A stretch of DNA of 64,000 nt from an uncultured Pelagibacteraceae bacterium (GTDB lineage Bacteria > Pseudomonadota > Alphaproteobacteria > Pelagibacterales > Pelagibacteraceae), in assembly GCA_902592675.1 (NCBI GenBank), contig CACJFJ010000001.1, forward strand, positions 62,001 through 126,000, given 5' to 3'. The notes under the pieces are model-generated. The model searched no databases and was not told the DNA's origin. It was given only the letters and a program-made list of their open reading frames with translations. Made by a program: the position numbers and the translations under genes. Shown here one piece after another: positions 1-10,045 of the stretch; the first letter of the stretch is position 1; every line of letters begins with the position of its first letter.

Positions 1-2
1 CT

Positions 3-626
3 GAAAAAGAAAAAATAGATATAGAAAATAAATTGAAAGGCTTTTTTTCTAAAAAAAATATATGGTGTGCATCAAGCACACACGATGGCGAAGAAAAATT
101 TTTGGGACTAGTACATAAGGAGCTTAAAAAAAAATATAAAAATCTCCTTACTATTTTAATTCCAAGACATGTTGAAAGGGTAAAAAAAATAAGTAGCGAC
201 TTAAAATTACTTAATCTCAAAATACATTTACACCATACCAAAGGTAAGATACCTAGTGATACTGATATATATATAGTTAACGCTTATGGGAAAAATAAGT
301 CTTTTTATAATATTTGTAAAAATGTTTTTCTAGGAGGATCTTTAATAAATCACGGAGGACAAAATCCTTTAGAAGCTGTTAGATATGGATGTAATATATT
401 GCATGGTCCTCAAACTTATAATTTCACCGAAATTTATAGTTTCTTAAAAAGAAAAAATATATCTAAAAAAATAAACTCTCAAAAACAAATGGTTTCTCAT
501 TTGGAAAAGCTTTTCTCAAAAAGATCCAGTCAAAAAAAAATACAAAAAAAATTAAATTTTATAGGTCAAAATATTCTAAATAAAACTTATAATGAAGTTA
601 AATTAATTTTAAAAAATGAAATTTAA
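3..626 (+). CDS. waaA: 3-deoxy-D-manno-octulosonic acid transferase, C-terminal part (truncated by window start)
   Basis: Frame stays open upstream of the TTG the ORF track used at 33 (EKEKIDIENKLKGFF...). Motifs WCASSTHDGEE and FLGGSLINHGGQNPLEA are typical of KDO transferase. Followed by lpxK. Confidence 0.9.
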   Translation, partial: EKEKIDIENKLKGFFSKKNIWCASSTHDGEEKFLGLVHKELKKKYKNLLTILIPRHVERVKKISSDLKLLNLKIHLHHTKGKIPSDTDIYIVNAYGKNKSFYNICKNVFLGGSLINHGGQNPLEAVRYGCNILHGPQTYNFTEIYSFLKRKNISKKINSQKQMVSHLEKLFSKRSSQKKIQKKLNFIGQNILNKTYNEVKLILKNEI

Positions 627-1563
627 AAAGCCCAAATTTTGGGATAAAAAACATCCTAATCTAATATCATACATTTTATTTCCACTCACTTTTCTTTTAG
701 AAGCAAATAATTTTTTGTTAAAATTCAAGTCAAAAAAAAAAATTAAAATCAAAACAATATGTATTGGTAATATTTATTTAGGTGGCACTGGTAAAACTCC
801 AACCACTATAAAAATATATGAAATATTGAAAGAGATGAAATTTAATATTGTTGTTGGAAAAAAATTTTATGCCTCACACCTAGATGAACAGAAACTTTTA
901 CAAAAGAAAACTAATTTAATACAAGACAAAGAAAGAGAAAAAATAATCAAAGAAGCTATAAAAAATGGTTATGATACTTTAGTTTTTGATGACGGTCTTC
1001 AAGATCAAAAAGTCGTCTATGATTTAAATTTAGTTTGTTTTGATTCCCAAAACTTTATAGGAAATGGTCTTTTAATTCCCTCGGGACCTCTTAGAGAAAA
1101 ATTAAATAGTTTGAAGAAATATGATGTGGTAATTTTCAAAGATTCAAATGATAATTTAAAAAATTATATTAATATCATAAAAAAAATAAATCCAAATATT
1201 AAAGTCTTTCAATCCTATCTTAAAATTAAAAACATAAAAGACTTCAACTTAAATAAAGATTATATAATTTTTTCAGGCATAGGAAATTCAAAAAGCTTTA
1301 AAGAAACCTTAATAAATAATAAATTTAATATAATAAAAGAAATTAATTTTCCTGATCATTATCAATATAAAAAAGTAGATCTAATTAAAATTATCAATGA
1401 GGCCAAAAAAATTAATGCTGATATACTTACTACAGAAAAAGATTTTATGAAAATATCAGAATATAATCTTAATAGTATTCATTCTATTAATGTAGATTTA
1501 GTTATTGAGAAAGAAAACATCTTAAGGGAAATCCTAAAAAATAAATTAAATGAAAAATCTTAA
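616..1563 (+). CDS. lpxK: tetraacyldisaccharide 4'-kinase
   Basis: Walker-like GNIYLGGTGKTPT; DDGLQD motif; next to waaA and an acyltransferase. Confidence 0.93.
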   Translation: MKFKKPKFWDKKHPNLISYILFPLTFLLEANNFLLKFKSKKKIKIKTICIGNIYLGGTGKTPTTIKIYEILKEMKFNIVVGKKFYASHLDEQKLLQKKTNLIQDKEREKIIKEAIKNGYDTLVFDDGLQDQKVVYDLNLVCFDSQNFIGNGLLIPSGPLREKLNSLKKYDVVIFKDSNDNLKNYINIIKKINPNIKVFQSYLKIKNIKDFNLNKDYIIFSGIGNSKSFKETLINNKFNIIKEINFPDHYQYKKVDLIKIINEAKKINADILTTEKDFMKISEYNLNSIHSINVDLVIEKENILREILKNKLNEKS

Positions 1564-2413
1564 ATATTTAATTCAGTTTTTAGGAATTTTTTTTCTATTT
1601 ATAATTTTCAAAATTCTAGGATTAAAATATTCAATTTTTTTATCTGGAAAATTTTTTAGACTTGTAGGGCCTTTTTTTAGATCAAGAGATTTATGCTTTA
1701 AAAATTTATCAAAGGCTTTTCCTAATAAAGATGATGATCAAAAGAAACGAATTATCGAAAAGATGTGGAACAATTATGGAAAAATTTTTGCGGAATATGT
1801 TTTTATTGAAAATTTTAGGAATGATAAAAGTTTTGCGAATAAAATTAAAATAGAAAATCAAGAACTTTTAAAAAAAATAAAAAGTAAAAGTAAACCTGTA
1901 ATTTTTATATCAGGTCATTTTAATAATTTTGAACTTATGGCGATGCAAATTGAAAAGTCTGGAATTCAATTAGCAGCAATTTATAGACCATTAAATAATA
2001 TTTTTTTGAATCCGATAATGGAAAAAATTAGAAAAAAATATATTTGTAAAAATCAAATCAAAAAAGGAATTTCAGGAACAAAAATGTCATTAAAACATTT
2101 TAAAAATGGAGCATCAATTGCTCTTATGATAGATCAAAGGGTTTCTGAAGGAATAAAGTCAAAGTTTTTTTCTCAAGAAGCTTTAACCACCACAATTCCA
2201 GCTCAATTTGTTAAAAAATTTAATGTGGAAATTGTTCCTGTCTATATTTCACGAAAAGAAAATAACGAATTTATTTTAAAATTTTATGAACCAATAAGTT
2301 TTTCGAAATCAGAAACCATCGATGATATTACTCTCAGACTAAACCAAGTTTTAGAGGGAATGATCGGTCTTAACCCAGATCAATGGATTTGGACGCATAA
2401 CAGATGGAAATAA
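1550..2413 (+). CDS. lysophospholipid/lipid A acyltransferase (LpxL/HtrB family)
   Basis: SGHFNNFELM (HX4D/E-like) motif, MIDQR motif; overlaps lpxK 3' end. Confidence 0.85.
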   Translation: MKNLKYLIQFLGIFFLFIIFKILGLKYSIFLSGKFFRLVGPFFRSRDLCFKNLSKAFPNKDDDQKKRIIEKMWNNYGKIFAEYVFIENFRNDKSFANKIKIENQELLKKIKSKSKPVIFISGHFNNFELMAMQIEKSGIQLAAIYRPLNNIFLNPIMEKIRKKYICKNQIKKGISGTKMSLKHFKNGASIALMIDQRVSEGIKSKFFSQEALTTTIPAQFVKKFNVEIVPVYISRKENNEFILKFYEPISFSKSETIDDITLRLNQVLEGMIGLNPDQWIWTHNRWK

Positions 2414-2414
2414 T

Positions 2415-2606
2415 TTAATTTTTTGACTCTTTCTTAATTGAAGCCTCTTTATATGAAAAGTAAGGCTCTTGAAGCTCAACATTCCAATAATTTAAGTCTT
2501 TGAGAGAAATTTGTTTGCCTGAAACTGCACATATTACATAATCTCCTTCCTTAATTACTTGAAAATTATTAGGCAAATATTTTAATTTAGCTAATTTTTT
2601 AAACAT
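2415..2606 (-). CDS. DUF2093-family small protein
   Basis: 63 aa; LKYLPNNFQVIKEGDYVICAVSGKQISLKDLNYWNVELQEPY resembles the alphaproteobacterial DUF2093 family. Confidence 0.75.
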   Translation of the reverse strand: MFKKLAKLKYLPNNFQVIKEGDYVICAVSGKQISLKDLNYWNVELQEPYFSYKEASIKKESKN

Positions 2607-2631
2607 TTTTAGATATATAATATATTATTTT

Positions 2632-3894
2632 ATGAAAGTTGGAATAATTGGAAGTGGTGGAAGAGAGCATGCAATATGCTATTCATTAAAAAAATCAAAT
2701 AATATAGATGAAATATTTTGTTTTCCAGGAAACGCTGGAACAAAAAAAATAGCAGAAAACATTAATATTAATTTATCAAATTTTGAGGAATTAAAAAACT
2801 TCATCATATCAAAAAATATTGATTTAATAATCATAGGTCCTGAAAAGCCCTTGGTTGATGGTTTGGTTGATTTTTTAGAGGAGAATAAGATAAATGTTTT
2901 TGGACCGAATAAAATTGCTTCTCAACTTGAGGGTTCAAAAATTTTTACCAAAAACTTGTGTAAGAAATATGGAATTCCAACCGCAAACTTTGGAGTATTT
3001 TTCTCAGAAGTTGATGCGATTAAGTTTTTAGAAGAAGCAAAATTTCCTATAGTTGTTAAGGCAGATGGATTAGCTGCTGGTAAAGGTGTTTATATTTGTG
3101 AGAAAAAAGATGAAGCTTTTCAAGCTACTAAAGAAATATTTCAAGGAAAATTTGGCTTGGCAAAAAAAATTCTTATCGAAGAGTTTTTGTCAGGAGAGGA
3201 AATGAGTTTTTTTATTATATCTGACGGAAAAACTTATAAAACTTTTTGTACTGCGCAAGACCATAAAAGAGCTTTGGAGGGAGATAAGGGTAAAAACACA
3301 GGTGGAATGGGTGCATATTCTCCATCAAGATTGGAAAGCAATCATCTTAATAAAAAAATAATAGAAAAAATCATTAAACCTACACTAATTGGATTAAATG
3401 ACTTAGGAACAAGTTATGTTGGTTTTCTTTATGCCGGCCTTATGATTGTGGAAAACGAACCTTATTTAATTGAATACAATGTAAGAATGGGCGATCCAGA
3501 GTGTCAAACAATATTACCCAGGCTAAAAACCGATTTTGGTAAAGTTATAAATGCATGTATAAACAAAAAATTAGACTCGATCGAATTTGATTGGCATGAT
3601 GAAAAATCTTTATGTATTGTTTTGTGTTCAAAAGGATATCCTGATGATTATATCAACAATCAAGAGATAAAAAACTTAGAAAAAGTTTCTTTAAAAGAAA
3701 ATGAATTTATCTTTCATGCTGGAACAAAAGCACAAGAAAACAAAATTTTTTCTAATGGTGGAAGGGTATTAAATTTTGTGATTAGATCAAATAACTTCCA
3801 AAGAAATAGAGAAAAAGCAATAAAAATTATAAATCAAATTGATTGGCATAACGGTTTTTTTAGAAAAGATATAGGCTATAAAGTAATTGATTAA
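2632..3894 (+). CDS. purD: phosphoribosylamine--glycine ligase
   Basis: GSGGREHA, ATP-grasp, HKRALEGDKGKNTGGMGAYSP. Confidence 0.97.
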   Translation: MKVGIIGSGGREHAICYSLKKSNNIDEIFCFPGNAGTKKIAENININLSNFEELKNFIISKNIDLIIIGPEKPLVDGLVDFLEENKINVFGPNKIASQLEGSKIFTKNLCKKYGIPTANFGVFFSEVDAIKFLEEAKFPIVVKADGLAAGKGVYICEKKDEAFQATKEIFQGKFGLAKKILIEEFLSGEEMSFFIISDGKTYKTFCTAQDHKRALEGDKGKNTGGMGAYSPSRLESNHLNKKIIEKIIKPTLIGLNDLGTSYVGFLYAGLMIVENEPYLIEYNVRMGDPECQTILPRLKTDFGKVINACINKKLDSIEFDWHDEKSLCIVLCSKGYPDDYINNQEIKNLEKVSLKENEFIFHAGTKAQENKIFSNGGRVLNFVIRSNNFQRNREKAIKIINQIDWHNGFFRKDIGYKVID

Positions 3895-4463
3895 TGAGAA
3901 TTGTTGGTGGAAATTTAAAAGGAAGAAAAATATTTCAACCAAGAGATGTCAAAACTCGACCGTTAAAAGATTTGGTCAAAGAATCAATATTTAATCTGTT
4001 AAATCATTCAAATAAGTTCAATTTAGATTTGAATAAATCAAGTATTTTAGACTGTTTTTCTGGGACAGGTTCTTTTGGTTTAGAATGTCTATCAAGAGGA
4101 GCTAATGATGTGACATTTGTTGAGAATTATAAACCCTCGTATGATATCTTAAAAAAAAACATCCATAATTTAAATCTAAAAGAAAATTCAAGATTGTATC
4201 AAAAAGATTTTTTTAAATTTCTGGATGAAAATCTTAATAGTGATTATTATTTTGATTTGATATTTTTAGATCCTCCTTACAGAATGCAGAAAGTCAGCTT
4301 TATCATTCAAAAAATAAAGAAAATAAAAATTTTAAAAAAAAAAGGTTTATTAATCTTACATCGTCATAAAAAAGAAAATCTTGAAATTTCGAAAGATTTA
4401 GAAATATTAGATTGTAGAATTTATGGTATTTCTAAAATTATAATTGGATATTTAGGTTCTTAG
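3894..4463 (+). CDS. rsmD: 16S rRNA (guanine966-N2)-methyltransferase
   Basis: MRIVGGNLKGRKI, TRPLKDLVKESIFNLL, LDPPY motif. Confidence 0.93.
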   Translation: MRIVGGNLKGRKIFQPRDVKTRPLKDLVKESIFNLLNHSNKFNLDLNKSSILDCFSGTGSFGLECLSRGANDVTFVENYKPSYDILKKNIHNLNLKENSRLYQKDFFKFLDENLNSDYYFDLIFLDPPYRMQKVSFIIQKIKKIKILKKKGLLILHRHKKENLEISKDLEILDCRIYGISKIIIGYLGS

Positions 4464-5615
4464 TAAAAGATTTTTTGTTTTTTTTTTAAGAATTTCTACG
4501 GCTGGCTGGTCATACGGATTAATTCTCAAAGCCTTAGCTAAAAGAATTGTCTCTAATATGAAAAAAGTAAACAATTCTCCTAAAGTTTCTTCACTTCTAT
4601 TATTAATAAAAAAACTTCTGAATGGTATATTTCTCTGACTAAAAATGCTCTCAGTTGCAGAAAATTGTTTATACGAAATATCATTCAGGTTTTTACCTTT
4701 TAAATAAAAATGGGAGTCTAAAAGATTCTTATTTAGAATTTTCTTCGGAGATTTTTCTTTTGAAAAAAAAAGCGTAAAAAAATTATTTTTTGGACCATCT
4801 AAATATAATTGCATCAGACTATGATTATCTGCAGGCATATTTGAAATTACCGGTAATATACCTTGTTTTTTTTTACCTAAACTCTCAGCGACTAACTGCT
4901 GATACCAATTAAAAAAATCTGTTGAGTTTTTATCATAATTAATAATGATTGAATTACTTTTTTTTTTTTTAATAAGATTAAGCAAACCTGAAACATTTGA
5001 AATAAGCGAATTAATAAAATTTCTATCTTTTATAAGATAATTATATCTTTTAAACTTTTTTTGATTTAATCCCATTAATTCTGCAGGCAACATTCCAACT
5101 TCCGATAGGACTGAATACCTGCCTCCTATATAGTTGTTATGATCAATTACATCAGATTTTAATTTCGTTGCTATAGTTTTTAAATAACTACTTTTATTTT
5201 CTGTTATAAAAATATTCTCATGGTTTTTTTTCGAAATTACATTAAAATTTGCAATTGTTTCAAGTGTATTCCCCGACTTTGATATAATTAAATTTAGCAT
5301 TTTTTTTTTATTAGAAATATTCTGAAATTCATGAAAATTATCAATAAAGTTGAAATTTTTTTTTATTCTTTTTCTTAAAAAGTTATATATAGATTTTGAG
5401 CCCAAAATTGATCCACCCATACCTATTAAATTAATATCGTTAAATTTTTTTAATGACATAATTTTTTTTTTGGTAAATTTATTTGGATAGTTATCTGCAA
5501 GAGATTTCAAGATTTGATTATTTTCCTTAATTAAATGTTTAAATAATTTTGAAATTTTTTTATTATCTGTTTTTCTTTTAAAACTCTTATAAAAGATATT
5601 TTTTGATATTTTCAT
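4452..5615 (-). CDS. pgi: glucose-6-phosphate isomerase (short form)
   Basis: GMGGSILGSK, SKSGNTLET, GGRYSVLSEVGMLPAE, sugar-isomerase fold; 387 aa. Confidence 0.82.
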   Translation of the reverse strand: MKISKNIFYKSFKRKTDNKKISKLFKHLIKENNQILKSLADNYPNKFTKKKIMSLKKFNDINLIGMGGSILGSKSIYNFLRKRIKKNFNFIDNFHEFQNISNKKKMLNLIISKSGNTLETIANFNVISKKNHENIFITENKSSYLKTIATKLKSDVIDHNNYIGGRYSVLSEVGMLPAELMGLNQKKFKRYNYLIKDRNFINSLISNVSGLLNLIKKKKSNSIIINYDKNSTDFFNWYQQLVAESLGKKKQGILPVISNMPADNHSLMQLYLDGPKNNFFTLFFSKEKSPKKILNKNLLDSHFYLKGKNLNDISYKQFSATESIFSQRNIPFRSFFINNRSEETLGELFTFFILETILLAKALRINPYDQPAVEILKKKTKNLLLRT

Positions 5616-5923
5616 CTATTTTTAATTTTTTCTAAAATAATTTTTTCTACAGATGAAGGATTTGAATTTGTTATCTCTTGATCATCTAGAATTTCTTCAT
5701 TCTTAATCAAAAGTTCAATATTATTAATTTTATCATCTTGTTTTTGAATTTCTGCATCTAAAGGTTTTGGTAAATCTCCAAATTCAGGAGGTTGAACTAA
5801 CGGGTTTTTCTTTTTAATTAAAAATTCATCAGTATTAGTTCGTTTTTTTCCAGTTAATCCATCCTTAACAGCTTGGCATGAGGATATGCTCAATAACAGA
5901 AATAAAAATATTAATAATTTCAT
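5612..5923 (-). CDS. small lipoprotein (DUF3035-like)
   Basis: Lipobox LSISSC; PPEFGDLPKP motif; between lspA and pgi. Confidence 0.65.
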   Translation of the reverse strand: MKLLIFLFLLLSISSCQAVKDGLTGKKRTNTDEFLIKKKNPLVQPPEFGDLPKPLDAEIQKQDDKINNIELLIKNEEILDDQEITNSNPSSVEKIILEKIKNR

Positions 5924-6405
5924 ATTTTTTTTTTAAACGTCACTTCATTTAATATCAAAAGTAATACGCCAATTGTTATGAATATATCAGCGACATTGAA
6001 TATAAACCAATGAAAATCTCCAAAATGGAAATCAATAAAATCTGGCACTGAAGAATAATATAGTCTGTCAAAAATATTTCCTAATGAACCTCCAAAAACC
6101 ATAGTAAAAGCTAATTTTTCTAGCCCATTTGTCTTTATAATCATCCATAATATAACTATAGTTATCAAACATATTAAGCCAGTTAATGTGTCATAATAAA
6201 ATTTTTGATCAAATGATAATAAGCCAAATGCTATTCCCTCGTTCCAAACTAAGTCAATATTTAAATATTTAGACTCAAATAATTCAGCAGATAAACTTTT
6301 TTCATTTTTAGAAATTACGTATACTTTTGAAAATCTATCAAGAGCAAAGATGCTTAGAATTATTAAAAAATTTATGACAAAATTTTTATTTAAGAAATTT
6401 GACAT
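5920..6405 (-). CDS. lspA: lipoprotein signal peptidase
   Basis: WNEGIAFGLLS, GGSLGNIFDRL, VPDFIDFHFGDFHWFIFNVAD motifs. Confidence 0.97.
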   Translation of the reverse strand: MSNFLNKNFVINFLIILSIFALDRFSKVYVISKNEKSLSAELFESKYLNIDLVWNEGIAFGLLSFDQKFYYDTLTGLICLITIVILWMIIKTNGLEKLAFTMVFGGSLGNIFDRLYYSSVPDFIDFHFGDFHWFIFNVADIFITIGVLLLILNEVTFKKKI

Positions 6406-9119
6406 TTAGGGTGTCTCTCACAAGGATCTTTTCTTATCTTCCAACAAACTGCACATTTATTTCCAGACGCTTTTTTAGTCTCAACTAAAATATCCGATTG
6501 ATTATCAAAGTTAATATCAGATTTTGACACAATACAAAGTTCGGACAAATCAATATCTTTGACTATCTGCTTATATTTTTCATTAAGTTTGACGTCAAGA
6601 TTTGCTTCTAAACTTGAACCAATTTCTTTACTTGCCCTTTTTTCCTCAATACTGATGTTGCACACATCTCTAATTTTCATTAATTCAGACCATTTCTCCT
6701 CTAGTTTTTGATTTTTAAATTTATCCGGAAATTTCAAAAACTTTTCTAAATGAATGCTTTTACTTTTCGATGACACCAATTGGTAAATTTCCTCAGTTGT
6801 AAATGATAAAATTGGGGCAAACCATCTGAGTAAAGACTTTAGTAAAACATTCAAAATTTTAACACATGACTTTCTTTTCTCGGAATTAACTGAGTCACAA
6901 TATAAAGCGTCTTTTCTAATATCAAAATAAAATGCTGACAAATCCACAGTACAAAAATTTAACAATTCTTTATAGAGGTTATGGAAATCGTATTTTTGAA
7001 AACAAGTTTCAAATTTTTTATTGAGAGAATACATCTTACTTAGCATAAACTTCTCTAGCTCAGGTAAACTTTCAGTATCTAATTTATCTAAGTTAATATC
7101 TTCAAATTTATCATTAATATTTCCTAATAAATATCTGAATGTATTTCTTATTTTACGATAAGACTCAGAGTGCTGATCTAATATAGAATAATCTATTCTC
7201 AAATCCTCAGCATAATTAGATGCGGCTACCCAAATTCTTAAAATATCAGCACCATATTTTTTTAAAATGTCCTCTGGTGCGATTACATTTCCAAGAGATT
7301 TTGACATTTTAAGACCTTTTCCATCTACGACAAATCCATGAGATAAAATTGACTCAAATGGAGCTTTGCCTCTTGTCCCACAAGACTCTAATAACGAGGA
7401 GTGGAACCAGCCTCTATGTTGATCTGATCCCTCTAAATACATAGATGCAGGCCATTTAAGATCTTTTCTTTTTTCTAAAACAAAAGAATGAGTTGATCCA
7501 CTGTCAAACCAAACTTCTACAATATCACTAAGTTTATTAAAATCTTGTGCGTTATATTTATCACCTAAAAATTTTTGTGGATCATCAGAAAACCAGCAGT
7601 CCGAACCCTCTTTTTCATAAATATTTGCAATATTTTCAAATACTTCATCATCAATTAAAATTTCATTAGACTTTTTGTTTACAAAGATTGGAAGGGGTAC
7701 GCCCCATACTCTTTGTCTTGATACACACCAATCTGGTCTTGTTTCAATCATTGATTTCAATCTTTCTTTACCTTTACTTGGATAAAAAGTTGTATCATCT
7801 ATTGCTTTTAAAGCTTTACTTCTAAGTTTATGACTTTCCATAGAAATAAACCATTGTGGTGTTGCTCTATGAACTAAAGGGGCTTTTGATCTCCAAGAGT
7901 GAGGATAAGAGTGAACTAGTTCACCATTAGACAGAAGATTATTTTGATCTTTTAACTTTTCAATAACAATGGGATTGGCCTTAAAAATATGCAAACCTTC
8001 AAACAATGAAACATTTTTTGTATATTTTCCGTCATCATCAACGGTCTCAATAGCTTTAATTCCATTATTTAAACAAAGATTAAAATCATCGGGTCCGTGA
8101 CTTGGTGCACAATGAACAATGCCTGTTCCTTGTTCTGTTGTAACAAATCGAGCTTCTAACATTGGAATATCGTGGTCATAACCTAAATTAAAAAATGGAT
8201 GCTTGCAGATAGTATCTTTTAAATCTTTTCCTTTAAATTTTTTTAAATTCTTAAATTCTTTTATCCCACAATCTTTTAAAACTGAATCCAATAATGCCTC
8301 TGAAATAATGATCTTTTTATTTTTAAAATTTCCTTCATCGCTTATTTGAATTATCAAATAATCTAAACTTTCGTTGTAAGCTAAAGCTTTATTTGCCGGT
8401 ATCGTCCAAGGAGTGGTTGTCCAAATAACAATGTTACAATCATTTAATTCCTTTACTTTTGATGATTTTACTGGAAAGCAAGCGTAGATAGTATCAGATT
8501 TGTGATCTTGATATTCAACTTCTGCATCGGCTAAGGCAGTTTTTTCTACTGTCGACCATAAAACTGGTTTAAATCCTCTATAAAGGCTTCCGTCTTTTAA
8601 AAATTTCCCAAGCTCTCTAACAATTTGTGCCTCTGCATCATAACTCATTGTTGAATAGTAATTTTCCCAATCACCAACCACACCTAATCTTTTAAATTGA
8701 TCTTTATGGATCTCTATCCATTTTTCTGCAAAAGTTCGGCATTCTTTTCTAAATTCTACAATTGGAACGTCATTTTTATTTTTTTTATTCTTTTTATATT
8801 GTTCCTCAATTTTCCACTCAATAGGTAAACCATGGCAATCCCAGCCTGGTACATATACAGAGTCTTTACCATCCATTTGATGGAACTTTACAATAATATC
8901 TTTTAATATTTTATTTAAAGCAGTACCCATATGTATATTTCCATTTGCATATGGAGGACCATCGTGAAGCACAAATTTTTCCTCTCCTTTTCTTGAATTC
9001 CTCAACTCTTTATAAAGATCAATTTTTTTCCAAAATTCTAATATTTCTGGCTCTCTAATTGGTAGATTTGCTTTCATTGAAAAAGCTGTTTTCGGTAAAT
9101 TAATTTGGCTTTTGTTCAT
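6390..9119 (-). CDS. ileS: isoleucyl-tRNA synthetase
   Basis: DGPPYANGNIHMGTALNKILKD, GSDQHRGWFHSSL, KMSKSLGNV; 909 aa. Confidence 0.98.
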   Translation of the reverse strand: MNKSQINLPKTAFSMKANLPIREPEILEFWKKIDLYKELRNSRKGEEKFVLHDGPPYANGNIHMGTALNKILKDIIVKFHQMDGKDSVYVPGWDCHGLPIEWKIEEQYKKNKKNKNDVPIVEFRKECRTFAEKWIEIHKDQFKRLGVVGDWENYYSTMSYDAEAQIVRELGKFLKDGSLYRGFKPVLWSTVEKTALADAEVEYQDHKSDTIYACFPVKSSKVKELNDCNIVIWTTTPWTIPANKALAYNESLDYLIIQISDEGNFKNKKIIISEALLDSVLKDCGIKEFKNLKKFKGKDLKDTICKHPFFNLGYDHDIPMLEARFVTTEQGTGIVHCAPSHGPDDFNLCLNNGIKAIETVDDDGKYTKNVSLFEGLHIFKANPIVIEKLKDQNNLLSNGELVHSYPHSWRSKAPLVHRATPQWFISMESHKLRSKALKAIDDTTFYPSKGKERLKSMIETRPDWCVSRQRVWGVPLPIFVNKKSNEILIDDEVFENIANIYEKEGSDCWFSDDPQKFLGDKYNAQDFNKLSDIVEVWFDSGSTHSFVLEKRKDLKWPASMYLEGSDQHRGWFHSSLLESCGTRGKAPFESILSHGFVVDGKGLKMSKSLGNVIAPEDILKKYGADILRIWVAASNYAEDLRIDYSILDQHSESYRKIRNTFRYLLGNINDKFEDINLDKLDTESLPELEKFMLSKMYSLNKKFETCFQKYDFHNLYKELLNFCTVDLSAFYFDIRKDALYCDSVNSEKRKSCVKILNVLLKSLLRWFAPILSFTTEEIYQLVSSKSKSIHLEKFLKFPDKFKNQKLEEKWSELMKIRDVCNISIEEKRASKEIGSSLEANLDVKLNEKYKQIVKDIDLSELCIVSKSDINFDNQSDILVETKKASGNKCAVCWKIRKDPCERHPKCQIS

Positions 9120-10045
9120 TTTGTTCTTTTTGCAATTAAGAGATCAATTTTAATTTGTTTTTTTAATTGATCTACATTTTTGAATTTTTTTTCAGCTCTT
9201 ATAAATTTTAAAAATTCAATTCTTAAATACTTATTATATAAATTTCCAGAAAAATTAAATAAATGAACCTCTAATAATATTTTTTTTCCGTTAAATGTAG
9301 GTCGATACCCTAAATTAGCTATTCCCTTAATAAAATTTAAATTTTTCCTCTTTCTAGCTTTAACCGCATATACACCTGGTTTTGCCAAGACATAATCTTT
9401 AATATCTATGTTTGCTGTTGGAAAACCAATCTTCTTTCCTAGTTGTCTTCCTTTTTGAACTTTTCCATCAATAGACCAATTTCTTTTTAAAAGTTTATTT
9501 ACATTATTAATTTTTCCATTCTGCAAGTATTTTCTTATTAAAGAGGATGAAATAATTTTTTTTTTTATCAACAAAGGCTGAGGTTTAATTATCTTGTATT
9601 TGTAGAATTTCTCATATTTAATTAATTGGCTTACGTTACCTTCTCTTTTATTTCCAAATCTAAAGTTGTTACTTACAAAAATAAATTTTGGGTTTAGTTT
9701 TTTACCTAAAGTTTCTTTTATAAATGAGATTGATTTTGTTTTCGAAAATACGAGATTAAATTTCTTAACAATAACAAAATCAACATTATGTTTACTTAAA
9801 TTTTCAATTTTTTGGTTTAAATTTGATAATCTGAAGTTTTTCAAATTTGAATTAAAAAACATTTTTGGCATCGGCTCAAAAGTTAAAACACCAATTTTTG
9901 ATGAATATTTCTTTTTGTATTTTTTCGCAAGTCTAAATAATTTTTGGTGTCCCAGATGGAGTCCATCAAAATTACCAATTAAAATAATTGAGTTTTTATG
10001 TTTTTTTTTAATGTTAAAGTTATTATATAATTTCATTTTCACCAT
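9116..10045 (-). CDS. ribF: bifunctional riboflavin kinase/FAD synthetase
   Basis: IGNFDGLHLGHQKL and GRQLGKKIGFPTANI motifs. Confidence 0.95.
   Translation of the reverse strand: MVKMKLYNNFNIKKKHKNSIILIGNFDGLHLGHQKLFRLAKKYKKKYSSKIGVLTFEPMPKMFFNSNLKNFRLSNLNQKIENLSKHNVDFVIVKKFNLVFSKTKSISFIKETLGKKLNPKFIFVSNNFRFGNKREGNVSQLIKYEKFYKYKIIKPQPLLIKKKIISSSLIRKYLQNGKINNVNKLLKRNWSIDGKVQKGRQLGKKIGFPTANIDIKDYVLAKPGVYAVKARKRKNLNFIKGIANLGYRPTFNGKKILLEVHLFNFSGNLYNKYLRIEFLKFIRAEKKFKNVDQLKKQIKIDLLIAKRTK

Noticed and set aside
33-626. ORF-track start of the waaA fragment as a true gene start
   Set aside because: The TTG is internal; the frame is open to the left window edge, so the gene is cut by the window, not a short protein.
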